Notes under the pieces: model-generated
Database searches by the model: none
Told to the model about the DNA's origin: nothing
Seen by the model: only the letters and a program-made list of their open reading frames with translations
From: Aquatica leii
Lineage: Eukaryota > Arthropoda > Insecta > Coleoptera > Lampyridae
Length of the DNA stretch: 64,000 nt
Direction of reading: 5' to 3'
Assembly: GCA_035610365.1 (NCBI GenBank)
Contig: CM069433.1
Span: forward strand, 186,690,760-186,754,759
Translations under genes and position numbers: made by a program
In this document: in pieces, positions 9,412 through 21,293 of the stretch
Layout of the letters: each line of letters opens with the position of its first letter
Position numbering within the stretch: the first letter of the stretch is position 1

Positions 9412-11456
9412 TTGATACGCGAACGGATTAAGCAAACTAGGCGAGAGATAGACACCATTTTGAAACAACTCTTTTATCTTCATCTTGAGTTGGCCAACAC
9501 TCTATCCCCGGATGAATGGAAACTCATCGACAACATTACTTACCAGCAGTCTCTTACCACTCTACGACTAACCACTGAAGGCCACCTTAAAAAGTTTCAA
9601 TTATTGGAATCCAAGAATCGTAAAGTTTCATCCACTACTAACTCCTTATAGACGGTTGTCAATTTATATAGTTTGGTCTTCACCTCAGAACAGGAATCAG
9701 TGCTCTCTAAGGGTTTAAATTTTGCGGTTGCTATCAAACGTATTCCTAAAGAAGATATTTTATGTGCTGTTGAGTTTTCTATAAGACATCTTCCTCGTCA
9801 CATCTCAGATCCCATTCGTATTTACACTGGCAAAATCATTAAATCATCTAAAATTCCTAAATCTAACATTTCTAAGTCGGAAGAGTCAGCTCTAAAAAGT
9901 CTTCGTAGGAACCCTGATATTATTGTTCTTCTAGCCGACAAAGTCAACGCTACTGTAGTTTTGAACCAAATTTATTATGTTGCGAAAATCAATTCTATTT
10001 TGTCTGCGGAAACTTACCCTCTTCTAACTCACAACCCCACTTCGAGGATTGAACGTGAGGTCAGCCAAATCATCAAATCTTCCAATCTACCTCCTGAAAC
10101 TAAACGTCGACTTACCCCATCAGGTTCTAAACCACCTCGTCTATACGGACTTCCGATAGTTCACAAACAAGGTATTTCTTTTTTACCTATCGTCGTTACT
10201 ATCCAATCCCTTACCTACAAGCTAGCCAAGTTCTTTGCAAGTTTACAGGTAAAACCTCTTCTCACATCTTCAACTCTCAGTATTTTATTTAACGTCTAGA
10301 AACTATAAAACTTAAACCTCAAAATCTTCTCGTGAGCTTTGATGTTACTTCACTTTTTACTAAAGTTCCTATTAAGGATTCGCTTATTATCATCAAACAG
10401 ATTTTGTCTCAACATGGCAAAGACTTGAGTTTGGTTCCTCTTATTGATAAGTGTTTATCCTCTACTTTTTTCCAATTTGACAACAAGTTTTACGAACAGG
10501 TTTCTGGTGCTGCTATGGGTTCTCCTCTATCACCTGTTGTAGCTAACATTTTTATGGAATCCTTTGAAACTGCTGCTTTAGAATCATCAATATTAAATCC
10601 TACAGTGCAACACGTTTATTGTTTGGTCTCTTGGTCATCTCGAATTGTCTAAGTATCATCTTAACAATCAACACTTAGATATCAAATTTACTATGGAAAT
10701 CGAAAGTAATGGTTCTCTTCCATTTCTTGACGTTCTTGTGACTCGTAAGCCAGACGGACTTCTGGGCCATTCTGTTTATCGCAAATCCACCCATACGGAC
10801 AGATACCTCCATGCTTAGTCTCATCATCATCCTGCACAGAAACGTTCTGTTATTGAATCTTTGGTTCATCGTGCCTTTTCTATTTGCCAATTTGAGAATC
10901 TAGACTAGGAACTCCGTCATCTTACTAGAACCTTAATGAACAATGGTTATATAAAGCGAAATATTCATAGAGTTATTAAACGTCGTCTACATCCACGTAC
11001 TCGATTACCTAAGGACATTTCTACTCCCGAATTCAATTCGAAATGGGCTTTTTTACCCTACGTTCACAAGGTTACAGATCAAATAAGGAAACTTCTTTGT
11101 AAGAATGGTATTAAACCTATACTCGACAGGCAAAATCTCTCAAATTCTTCCTTCTCCCAAAGACAAATTTCTTACATTTTCATGTTATTCCTTGTTCATG
11201 TGGTTTAGTCTACATTGGTGAAACCGGTCGTTCTGTCATTACTCGCATTTCAGAATATGATCGTTGTATAAGGAGTCATTTTAGTACAGGTCACAAGATG
11301 GATTTTGATGTTTCGTTGATTGCCAACTCTCCATTCTTTTTCCAACAGGAAACTCCGAGAAAGCAGAGAAATAATCAAACACGGTCATTATTCATTTATC
11401 GAAATCACGCCCCTTATCAACCGTAACCGAATCAGAGTCAAACTTAACCATCTGTG
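9412..11456 (+). pseudogene. PLE-1: Penelope-like RT with GIY-YIG endonuclease
   Basis: Plus-strand pieces: N-terminal region (9412-9651), then VLSKGLNFAVAIKRIP, RNPDIIVLLADKVNATVV and PPRLYGLPIVHKQG (9673-10299), SFDVTSLFTKVPI, CLSSTFFQFDNKFYEQ and GAAMGSPLSPVVANIFMES (10332-10600), then [18 protein letters not shown] and [10 protein letters not shown], and a C-terminal GIY-YIG nuclease, CSCGLVYIGETGRSVITRI (about 11194-11250), ending in FIEITPLINRNRIRVKLNHL near 11456. This is the RT-plus-GIY-YIG order of Penelope-like elements. Stops and frameshifts abound. The segment that should hold the catalytic YxDD is deleted near 10610: the sequence passes directly from the region after ME.FE to [17 protein letters not shown]. 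Confidence 0.85.
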
Positions 11457-11659
11457 ACGATTCTTCTTCTTTATATACGTAGACTATTTCTTTGTAGTCA
11501 CTTCTACGGAGTTCAGAATCGTTTTTTTTTCTTTATTTTTGCTAGTTCAACAATAATTTACAATGTTATTTATGGCATTGATAGGAATAGTAGGGTAAGA
11601 AGTAGCTACAATAAAGTTATAATTAATGGGAAGTGGTAGTTCCCTTACAGTTAATTTAA

Positions 11660-14497
11660 CAGTTGCTTACAGGTTATACACAGTCCGATTTAATTAGGTA
11701 CAGGTCTTGAGGCAGTTGGCGTTTTAGTCTTTTATAAATGTTTTGTCTACCTATGGTATAATGAACAGCGCCTTGACAGTTGTGAATGGTCGTAAAGAAC
11801 TTTTTAGCACTCGCACTGATGTAGCTGTGAACTGTAGTTACGTCTAATTCGTAGTGAAGCTGTTCATTGCGAATGAACCATGGGGCGTTCACTGCAATGC
11901 GATCAGATTTTGTTTTGGAGTCTTTGTATTTTTTCCAGGTTAGTTTTTGCTGTGTTACTCCATACTGGCGATGCGTAGAGCACCAGTGGGCGAATAAGCG
12001 ATTTGTACATCATTTTGGTTTAAGCGACGATTTCCTATTAATGAGGGGATACAGCTGCGCTAACCTCGCATATCCTTTGTTTAATTTATGATTTACGTAG
12101 AGTTTCCATGTGAGCCCCGTGTCGAGTAGTACCCCTAAGTACTTTATGGCAGCGTCAGCCGGATTCCAAGGAATGATGCTGTTGTTTATTACTAAATTGG
12201 GAGGGTTTGTGATCCTTCTTAAGGAGAATATTTTTGCTTGGTACTTAGTTGGGTTAATGTGAATATTCCATTTCGTGTACCATGTGCATATTCGATGTAT
12301 TGCTATCTGCAGTGTCTCTACGGCGTGGATGAGGTCAGTGTGTTGAGTCAGAATTGCAGTATCATCCGCAAAGGTCGCTAAGGTAGCCTCTGTGGTGGGG
12401 ATGTTTGATGTAAATATATTGAAGAGCACCGGCCCCAATACACTTCCTTGTGGGACACCTGCGCGGATGATCTTAGTTTCTGATATTGTGGTGTTGATAC
12501 GTACTGCGAAAGTTCGATTGTCAAGAAAGGATAAGATTATTGCTTTGAGGTATTTGGCGACTCTGATCTTGATTAGCTTGCTTTTTAAGCCTTCGACCCA
12601 GACCTTGTCAAAGGCCTGGGCGACGTCTAGGAATACAGCAACAGAATAGCTTTTAGTTTCAAATCCCTCTTCAATTTTTTCGGAAATTCGTTGGAGTTGA
12701 TGCTGGGTTGAGTGTGCTTTTCTGAATCCAAACTGGAATGGTGGTAGTACATTGAGTGGTAATAGTTCTTTCATTAACTGGCTGTGGATGATGTTCTCTA
12801 GGATTTTTGAGAGCGTAGTGAGAAGGCTTATTGGTCTATAATTGTCTATAGATTTTTTATCTTTACCCGGCTTGGGAAATAGCAGTATGTGGGCGTGCTT
12901 CAACGCTTTTGGGAAATAGCCTTGGCGGAGACACGCGTTATATACTGTAGCGAGGTGTGCTAGGGATTTATTAGTAAGGTGAGTTAATATTAAGTTTGCT
13001 ATTAGATCATATCCGAGGAATTTTTTTTTTGGGAGTTTACTAATTATTTTTTTGATGTCTTGGGGAGTAGTTGAGGTTATTGGTTCGGATATCACAGGCT
13101 GATTTTTTTCTATGTGGTTAATTATATATGCGGTTTCATGCGGAGCACAGATATATTTAGGTGTGAAAACTCTCTCGTAGTAAGCTGTAAAAGCTGCTGC
13201 TTTTTCTTCGTCGGTAGCAAGAGATGTGTTGTCAACGCTTAGTGTTGGGATTACCTCGCGCTGTTTTAATATAGGCTTGGTGGCTTTCCACATTCCGATG
13301 CCCCCTGGTTGAAGGTCCTCGATATATTTCTGGTATGTATTGATTCTCAGCTCGTCCAGTTCTCGCTTTAAACTGTGTGTTAACTTGTTTAACAGGCTTT
13401 TTTTTCAGGATCTTTGCTTCTTTGCCATTCTCGTCTGGCTTGGCTTTTCCTTTTAATCAATTCTGTGATCTTGTATGGTAGGTAATGGTGATTGGGTCTT
13501 TTTATGATTTTGGGAGGAAGGGTTGCTTTTAGTACACTACCGGTTATTGATGTTCTTAAGCTGTAAGACAATATCCAGGATGTCTGGTAGGTGATCTTTA
13601 CGGTATGGATAGTAAGTGTATTTATTCGGAGCTATTACCTGAAAAGAATATTTGGTCGCGTAGCCTTCCATCTTTATTCCTTCAAGATTATTAGCTCTGC
13701 ATCCCCATAGTTGATTCTTTGAGTTGAAGTTTCCTATCATTAAGAGTGGTTTAGCAGTGTTGAATGTAACTTTAAGGTCTTCCTTTATTAGTTTTTTATT
13801 CGGTTGCCTGAAGGTGCTTACTAATGTGAGGTATTGGTCATTTAGCTTAATTTTAGCTCCAATTGTTTCTAGGGTAAGGTTAGCAATGCTAGAGATGGGG
13901 TGGTGAATTATTTTCTTTTTAACGAGTATAGCTACTCCGCCAGCTGCAGTTCTGGCATTTCTATCTTTCCTGTACACTAGGTATCCTGGTATTTTGAGTG
14001 TGTCTATTTCTGATAGATGAGTTTCGGTAATACATGCAACATCTATATTGTGCCTGGCAAGAAAGGATATAAGAAGTGTTCGTTGAGGTAGGATTCCGTT
14101 GGCATTTCAGTTTAGGATTGTTAGTTTTTCTATGGGTTTTTGAGGTTTAGGGTCCATTGAGAAGAATAGGAAGGAGTGTGCTGGTGATGAAGGTTTTAAT
14201 TAAGGGAAGGTAAGGGGTTATTAGGTCGATGAGGATTTTTACTATGTTACTAACACATCAGGTGGGGTCGCGGAATTGTCTGGTTGGTTTGCGTTGTTTG
14301 AATTGGAATTGGTTGTTGATGAATTTCGCGCTTGATCTGCATATGAGCGATTAGGGTTGGTAAAATAATTTCTGTTGTGACTTAGAGTAGGATGAGTGTT
14401 GCTGCTATTATTTTTTGTTCGTTTTTGTAGGATCTCGATGTGGTGGCTGCAGCCACGGTAACTAGCGGGATGCGGGCCTCCGCAGTTGGCACATTTA
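11660..14497 (-). mobile_element. Jockey-type LINE ('Jockey-B'), 5'-truncated
   Basis: A minus-strand Jockey-superfamily element with the end of ORF1 (third CCHC knuckle) at about 14497-14242 and ORF2 at 14157-11674, followed by a short 3' UTR. The 5' end is cut inside ORF1, just where the PLE-1 repeat copy (14498-14563) begins, so it appears to sit between PLE-1's body and its right repeat. A target duplication was not found. Confidence 0.75.
11674..14157 (-). pseudogene. Jockey-B ORF2: endonuclease and reverse transcriptase
   Basis: The ATG at 14157 starts MDPKPQKPIEKLTILN; the next codon is TGA where Jockey elements have TGG (N-W-N-A-N-G), a single-base nonsense change. The endonuclease follows: NIDVACITETHLS, YRKDRNARTAAGGVAILVKK and LLMIGNFNSKNQLWGC (asparagine instead of the usual aspartate of GDFN). 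Later pieces: KITELIKRKSQARREWQR (near 13450), an RT of 427 codons (13293-12010) with DNYRPISLLTTLSKILE, FGFRKAHSTQHQLQRI, VAVFLDVAQAFDKVWVEGL, GVPQGSVLGPVLFNI and the catalytic FADDTAIL, and a C-terminus SAPWFIRNEQLHYEL-type tail ending at 11674. At least three frame breaks separate the pieces. Confidence 0.85.
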
Positions 14498-14505
14498 GGT
14501 CCAAA
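14242..14505 (-). pseudogene. Jockey-B ORF1 C-terminal fragment (zinc knuckle)
   Basis: The minus strand reads GPKCANCGGPHPASYRGC, the last of the three zinc knuckles of a Jockey Gag-like ORF1, then an Asn/Ser-rich tail ending at 14242, about 85 nt before ORF2's ATG at 14157. The knuckle matches CANCGGEHTSIYNKC in Jockey-A ORF1 (16843-16887). Upstream of the knuckle the sequence no longer resembles ORF1; it belongs to the PLE repeat. This is the truncation point of the element. Confidence 0.7.
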
Positions 14506-14569
14506 CCCGCAAGACATTCTTATCTTAGTATAGATTCCGGCTGTAGAAACTTTCGATATTAAATGAAAA

Positions 14570-15520
14570 AAGTAGTTTAAGAGACATTAACGTAATTTCC
14601 AATTACACTAGCAACAAAAAGGAAAAACCAAATTCTACCAAGAAGTAGTACCAAGTACCAAAAAGGAATTTATTAGTGTAAATAAAAATATATTATAAGT
14701 AAATCAGACAACAGCTACAGTTCTAATAGAAATATGACTACAAAAACAAACTAACATTTTTACAGACATATTGAACTCAGCACATATAAACAACGACTGA
14801 CATAAAATAGTATATTACTTAAGTTCTATGGTCCAATAGTTTCTAGTATTAGATTTCCTACATATGTCTCGTCCAAATATATGTACTCGATAATTAATAA
14901 CATCATATATTTTTAATTATTACATAAAAAGATCCTTGGTTTAATAAATAAATATTGGAACAAACTACAAAATTTTACTATTTTGTTATTTACACGAATT
15001 TAACACGATTATAAAATTTTTATTGTATTCCAGCTATTTTACATCTAAAAGACAATTCTACATACAAAAATTTGGTACAGCGATGGGCAATCCTTTTTCA
15101 CCTATATTAGCTAACATCACTATTCATAACCTATTAACTATAACAAGTCAATTAACCTCCATACCAATTTTCTTATATTTATATGTAGATGATGTTATTA
15201 CTTGCATCCCGAAAGATAATATAAAAGAAAGTATAACTATATTTAACAACTATAACAACCTTTAAAATTTACTGTAGAAAAAAACAAAAATACCATTTTT
15301 AGAAGTATTGGTAATTAAAGATCTAACTACTAATAAAATCATTACTAATTGGTATAGGAAACCAATATTGTCAAACGGGACAATTAACTATCTTTCTAAC
15401 CAACCAAAAAATAAACATAGTAACAAACCTACTAAAGACACCCCTAACCAAAAGCAACCTACACTACACAACCCCATAAGAACCTTTTAAGTATAGTATA
15501 AATATTATAAACAACCACTA
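14570..15520 (+). pseudogene. PLE-2, reverse transcriptase part (second of three pieces)
   Basis: Plus-strand Penelope-like RT motifs: TATVLIEI.LQKQTNIFTDI (about 14715-14770, the 'ADKGNxTVL' region), GPIVSSIRFPTYVSSKYM (about 14830-14885), SYFTSKRQFYIQKFGTAMGN (about 15033-15090), PFSPILANITIHNLL, and the catalytic YLYVDDVITCIPKDN (15177-15220), then FLEVLVIKDLTTNKIITNWY and NGTINYLSNQPKNKH. The catalytic YVDD is intact but stops and frameshifts break the frame. The gene is cut at 15520 by Jockey-A and resumes at 55329. AACAACCACTA (15510-15520) and AACAACACTA (55329-55338) are the probable target duplication. Confidence 0.8.
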
Positions 15521-15779
15521 CAGAGGGCAGCAACGCTACCACTCGCAGATAAAAATACTACCCTAAGTATACTTAAGGCAAGCAGATTAAGTTATTCAGC
15601 AGAGCGACGTCAAAATGGCGTTTAAATAAATGTCACGTAAATTAAATTAAATACGCTGATTGAAAGTAAATTTTTGTTAGTAAACATTTACAAATCGTTG
15701 ATAGTTCATTGTTAAGAGTTAATAGTTTACGGTTTTTATAAGTGTTTACTGAATTTTCAACGCGGCAACATACTTCGGT

Positions 15780-17057
15780 ATGCTGACCGTAGAAGAATCG
15801 GACGATGCACAGCTGAGGCAACTTGCAATAACTGCTATGGACAAATATCTAAACAAATATCCAGTAGATTCAGAAATTCTGAACTTGATTGAGAGTCACA
15901 CCAATGCGACAAGCAACAACCTAGAAATTGTAGAAAACATGGAATTGGAAACCAACGTAAACAGCAAGTACAAAATTGATTTAATAAATAAACAACAAAC
16001 TGAAAACTTGCTCACAAACAAACAACAATCAAAATCTTCTTTAAATGCCACTGAACAGAACAATGCGCAAAACAAGCCGTTAACGGATGATGAAATTATT
16101 CTACATAAATAAACTGCTGAAAAACAATATTCCAGATCTACTGCAACTATTTATTTTTACCAGCAACCGTTATAATTCGTTACAGCAAGATCCGGAAATA
16201 GCAGAACCCTGAAATGCTGCAACATGTAGTCTCACTGACGCAGTTAACCCTACAAACATGGAAGACGTTCGTAATACAACACCCACAGTATTGCGAAACA
16301 AAGAAAAATGGGAGCATTTACGACAATACATGATATTAAAAAAATAAATTTTACTAAAGTTACTACCACAACACAAGGTATAAGAATACAACCACAAACG
16401 ATTGATATCTATAGACACTTGCACCGGGTGATGGAAGAGCAAAAACTTGAGTTTCACACCCATCAACTTAAACAGGAAAAAACTCTAAAAGTGGTGATTC
16501 GTGGGGTCCCCGTAGAAGCCACTGAGCAGCAAATTTTAAATGATTTAAATGAACAGGGATACCCCGCCCTGAGAATAACCAGAATGAATGGCAAAAATTC
16601 AATTCCTGCGCCGATGATTATAGTGAAAATAGATAAACAGTACAAATCAATCTATAACATAAAAACAATAGGTCTCAACATTACAACCGAAGCTTTGAGA
16701 TCTACGGGTCAAATTGTGCAGTGTCATCGATGCCAATTATTTGGTCATGTTCAAAAAAACTGTACAGCAGAATATAAGTGCATGAAGTGCGTTAGCACTC
16801 ACAGTACTCACGAGTGCACAAAACCAAAAACCTTGCCAGCTAAATGTGCAAATTGTGGAGGTGAACACACTTCTATTTACAATAAATGTCCAGACAGGCC
16901 AAAAATAACTGAACCTCTTCCGAAAAAAACATGGAATTATCTTATTACCCATGTACAAACGACGTCAATACCTGAAATTCAAAAAGAGCAAATAAATATA
17001 AATATTTTCACTATATCAAAACACGATACAACTGCAGCACCAAAAAAAATTCAATAA
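15780..17057 (+). pseudogene. Jockey-A ORF1: Gag-like protein with three zinc knuckles
   Basis: The first part (15780-16112) starts MLTVEESDDAQLRQLAITAM, then a frame break. The second (16308-17057, 249 codons) holds the conserved Jockey Gag core KTLKVVIRGVPVEATEQQIL, NDLNEQGYPALRITRMNG, and three CCHC-type knuckles: CHRCQLFGHVQKNC, CMKCVSTHSTHEC and CANCGGEHTSIYNKC. These bind element RNA and package it for retrotransposition. Stops lie between the two parts (16112-16308). The C-terminal 249-codon part is otherwise open, so decay is moderate. Confidence 0.8.
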
Positions 17058-17234
17058 TGACAATAAAAACCTGGCTCAAGAAATTGTTTTCATGGTATTA
17101 GAATACTCAAAATTAAACCCAACTCCGGCACAAGAAGCAACGTTTAACCAAAGATTAAAAAACATTATTAAACTATGCAAGCAAACGCACTATAAATTAC
17201 CACACAATCTCTCAATCAACTACACACTGTCGCC

Positions 17235-20200
17235 ATGAATGCAAATGGTATTGCAGGTAAAAAACAAGAACTGCAAATTTACATAAATTTGAACAAACCG
17301 GACATAATTGCAATTACAGAAACTCACCTAAATCCTTCACACAAACTCCAAATTCCAAATTATATCACTTACAGAAGAGGCGGTGTGGCCGTGTTGAAGC
17401 CATTGGTGTTTATGTAACGATTGGCCAAGATGATCATTTACACTTTTATTCAGTGTATCTACCTCCACATCATAATTTTGTGGAAGCTGAATAGAACAAA
17501 ATTTTTAACTCAAACCATATTTCCATAGTACTCGGTGATCTAAACGCCAAAAATCAAATCTGGAATTGCAACACTACTAATATCAACGGTGCAGAATTAC
17601 TGAATTTTGCTACAATAAGCAACCTTAGCATTGCTGTTCCACTGCAACCTACATACTACCCAACAACCATCAGCAGTAGACCAGACATACTGGATATAGC
17701 TGTAATAAAAAATTTAACAAGAAACTTTGATATCTACACACACGCTTAGCTCTGATCATATTTCCATTCACTTTACTCTAGAAGGTTTGCAACCACATCT
17801 AACGCAAACCACTAGACAAACAACAAATTGGGATAAATTTACAAAAACGCTAGAAACATTCACGCTTCCAAAAATCGTAAACAATAAAACGGAACTCAAA
17901 AATGAAGTTGTAACAATGACATAAAATATCATTGTAGCACAACAACAACATACTACTGTCACTGCAGAAAAAAATTTATATAAAACTCCTGTGCACATCC
18001 TCACCTTAATAAAACAAAAAAACTTAGCACGTAAAGCATACCAGCGAACCCTATCACCGACGGATAAAAACTTGCTAAACAATCTAAACAATAGAGTTAA
18101 ACAAGCAGTATCAGAACATTTTAATGAACTTTGGAACAAAAAAATTGAAAGTTATAACGACACAAATGATCCTCCTTGGTAGATTGTCAGAACCCTTAGG
18201 AAAGAAAAGATTATAAACTCACCAAATGAATACAATCAGCAAATTCTCTTCACTGATAAAGACAAGGCAGAAGTTTTTGCAACAATGTTACAAAATCAAT
18301 TTTTGCCAAATCCTGATAGTAACATACACAGAACTTTCAATATAACTTTACGTAACGAAACATTACTTGAATCAGAGAGGGATATTATAACGGACCCTGT
18401 AAACTTACATGAACTACGCGATATTATCAAGTTCCTGAAGAACCGAAAAGCTCCAGGTTTGAATAATATATCAAAAACAGCTTGTTACAATATTTGTTAT
18501 GATCCAATGGGGGAGGTGGAGAAAAAGAAAGAACGAAGAATAAATTACCTAAACGTAATTACCGAGATGTTGTTGCTTACCTTTCGGCTAGCCTCACCGT
18601 AGATGGTCGTCGGGTAAAAGAAAATCGTAAGACACCAAGTTTTCTTTAGGTAAGCTAAATGCCCGAGTGAGCCAACAGAATTTAAAACGTTGCTATTAAA
18701 CAATTATCTTCGTGGCTACCGTAGATCGTAGCAAATCGCAATCGCGTTAACGTACGCAATACCGCCCGTTGACCTTGATATCAAGTTCGCACGACCGGTA
18801 ATAAAAGTAACATTTAATTAGTTTCCGAGAGACGGCATAGCTCCCAAATTTCTACCCTTGATAATAGCACAATTATTGGATATGAAACACAAATGACAAA
18901 GTGGAAGTTACGATACCATTACAAATAAGGCGTTTGATAACCTTGTGAATAAATACTATTAATATTATACAGTAAAATGACGTTAGATAGTCTTAAACTT
19001 AATTCGGCAAGTTACAAAAGTTCATTACTATTACGGTGATAAAGCAAAGTGACGTTACATAGTATCAATCGTAGTTATACCAATTACAAATGTTCATTAT
19101 CTTAATCTGTTAAAGAAAAATTACTTTAAATATTATTTATCACAATTATGTCCGTTACAAAAGTTCATTAGTCTTAATCCAAGAAATTTAAAATAATTGT
19201 AGTCGACAAGAAAAGAAAAATGTACGAGAGCACGATTTCACTTAACACGAACCGTACGTAGCGATAGCAGCAGTCCGCAGCGCGTGGACGAAATGAGCCG
19301 TCAGCTAGTGAGTCTCCCGCGACTCGTAGTTAAGGAGTTTATAAATACCTTGACACTTCATTCCCTCACTTGAGCACCGCGCCAACGATCCCCTGGGATC
19401 ATTTATTTTTGTTGTTTTCCCCTACGACTACGATTCGCATTAGTTTAGCGATTCCACCATCTTTACCGGATTCATAATAAAATTCCCCCAGACATGGTAG
19501 AACCCCAACAGTACAGACGACAGATGAAAGAACAACGAACGAAGTAACTAAGGACTAAGGACTAAGGAGCTAAAATAGCGAGAATTAGTTGATACGCCTC
19601 CATTTCTAAACCACGTGTGAAATACTAACCCACTTTATGCGTTTGGCCGCAAAATACATCGCGCTGGTTTTATCTGCATCGAACGTTTAGTGGGATTTGT
19701 TAGTAATTGCTAAAATAAAGCGTCGTTGTAGTAGATGTTAAAAGATGAAAAAGAAATTCCATGTATCTCACCTCTACGACGTTTTCACGTTCCTACACAA
19801 CCAAATGACAGCATAAAAATGAGGTTTGTAGATGGCCGACTACCTTCGAGCGCCCTCTGCGCGCGTAACTTAGAAACACGACTCGAGGTCGAGTAAACAT
19901 ATTTACGGTAAGTTGCCAACTTTCAGGCGGATTTTTGCACGAATTTGAATTTACACGTTACAAGCTATTAAACATCTCCCAGACAGCACATTACAACAAT
20001 CATCAAACATATGTAACGCTATTATAAATCTTAAGCACTACCCAAACTCTTGGAAAAAGTTATTTTAATTCCAAAACCAAATAACCACGAAACAGACTGT
20101 ACAGCTACCATCCGATAAGTTTATTATCCAACACAAGCAAACTAGCTGAAAAAACAATACTTACTCGGCTAACGAATGTTATAAATGAAAAGCAAGTTCT

Positions 20201-20890
20201 TCCTAACAAACAATACGGATTTAGACAACATCATTCCACCATACACCAAATAGCTAGGATTACGGAATACATCCTGAATAACAAAAACAGAGTTTACCCT
20301 ACTGGTGCAGTGTTCCTGGACATATCAAAAGCTTTTGATAAGGTATGGCACCAGGGTCTTCTTTATAAAATGTTTACCAAAGACATACCGCATGCTTATA
20401 TTGCATTAATTAAGTCATACCTACATAATAGAACTTTTGTAACAGATATAAACAAAACCACATCTTCTACAAGATACATTACAGCAGGGGTTCTTCAACG
20501 TTCAATTCTGAACCCTTTTTAATATCTACACTAGTGATATACCAATGAAGGAAAACGCTTTAATGACCTTGTATGCAGACGATACGGCGGTTCTAGCACA
20601 CTCGAGGCAAATAACAGCCATAGAAAACAGATTACAATCGCACTTAAATCTACTTGCCAAATGGCTTGCTGATTGACGCATAGCGGTAAATGCGTAGAAA
20701 AGCCAGGCGATAATATTTACTCAAAAATTTAGAAAACATGAACCAACAAGAAACCTTCAGTTAAATAACGCGAAAGAACAAACTTGGTTAAATACCTAGG
20801 TCTTACAATTGACTAAAAAATGACGTTCACCGAACATACGGAACAACAAATAAAAAAGACAAATAGATTAATATTCAATATTTACCCTTT
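17235..20890 (+). pseudogene. Jockey-A ORF2 (endonuclease and RT), N-terminal and central part
   Basis: Starts near MNANGIAGKKQELQIYINLN at 17235. Endonuclease motifs: KPDIIAITETHLNPSHK, YRRGGVAV, VLGDLNAKNQIWNC (aspartate kept) and SDHISIHFTLEG. The linker has ILTLIKQKNLARKAYQRTLS. RT motifs follow: FLKNRKAPGLNNISKT (18433-18480), then the solo LTR, then FLDISKAFDKVWHQGL (20312-20359), ITAGVLQRSI and the catalytic YADDTAVLAHS (20572-20604). The frame ends at 20890 inside IFNIYP and continues LLNRKSKLSARNK at 54690. Multiple stops and shifts are present, so it is not functional. Confidence 0.85.
18483..19962. mobile_element. Solo LTR, about 1.48 kb, with 4-bp target duplication
   Basis: The insert begins TGTTACAATA and ends CACGTTACA, the TG...CA ends of an LTR, and is flanked by AGCT on both sides (18479-18482 and 19963-19966). 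Removing it with one AGCT joins the Jockey-A RT frame exactly (SKTA then IKHLPDSTLQQ), so the borders are right to the base. It has no coding sequence. Inside are degenerate repeats sharing GTTACAAAAGTTCATTA (near 19011, 19085 and 19158). Orientation and superfamily are unknown; a 4-bp duplication suits gypsy-type elements, among others. It is the product of LTR-LTR recombination. Confidence 0.85.
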
Positions 20891-21293
20891 CAATCGTTCA
20901 ACGTTCAACGAGCAAGACGTGTATTAAAGTGCTGGCGATAAAATACCTGTATACGGGCTTTATCCCAACTTAAATTTAAAAACTTTAATGGTATAAATTT
21001 GCAGAACTTTACTAGTTTAAAACTAAAGTGAAACCAAACAGTAATTGTTTATAATTAGACGAATAATAATTGTTAATAAGGAATAAATATAACAGTGCCA
21101 ACAACATCAAGGTAAATACGTAAAATCAGAACACACGTGAAACAAGGACGCCCGATAACGCGCGATACCGGATAACGAGGTTAGTGACATAAACATATTT
21201 CTACAATACATTTCTACGTAATAAATTAAAATTAACTAAAACCGCCGTCATATAAAATATATATAGAAAAAAAGCATCGCCAAAAGTCAGAAG

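Larger units (their letters stand above)
15521..20890 (+). mobile_element. Jockey-type LINE ('Jockey-A'), 5' part
   Basis: A plus-strand Jockey element starting CAGAGGGCAGCAACGC at 15521, with 5' UTR, ORF1 (15780-17057) and ORF2 (17235 onward). It is interrupted by a solo LTR (18483-19962) and cut at 20890 by LINE-C. The remainder, in matching frame, lies at 54681-55328. It is inserted in PLE-2 (see 14570-15520). The original element, without later inserts, would be about 4.5 kb, a normal Jockey length. Confidence 0.85.
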
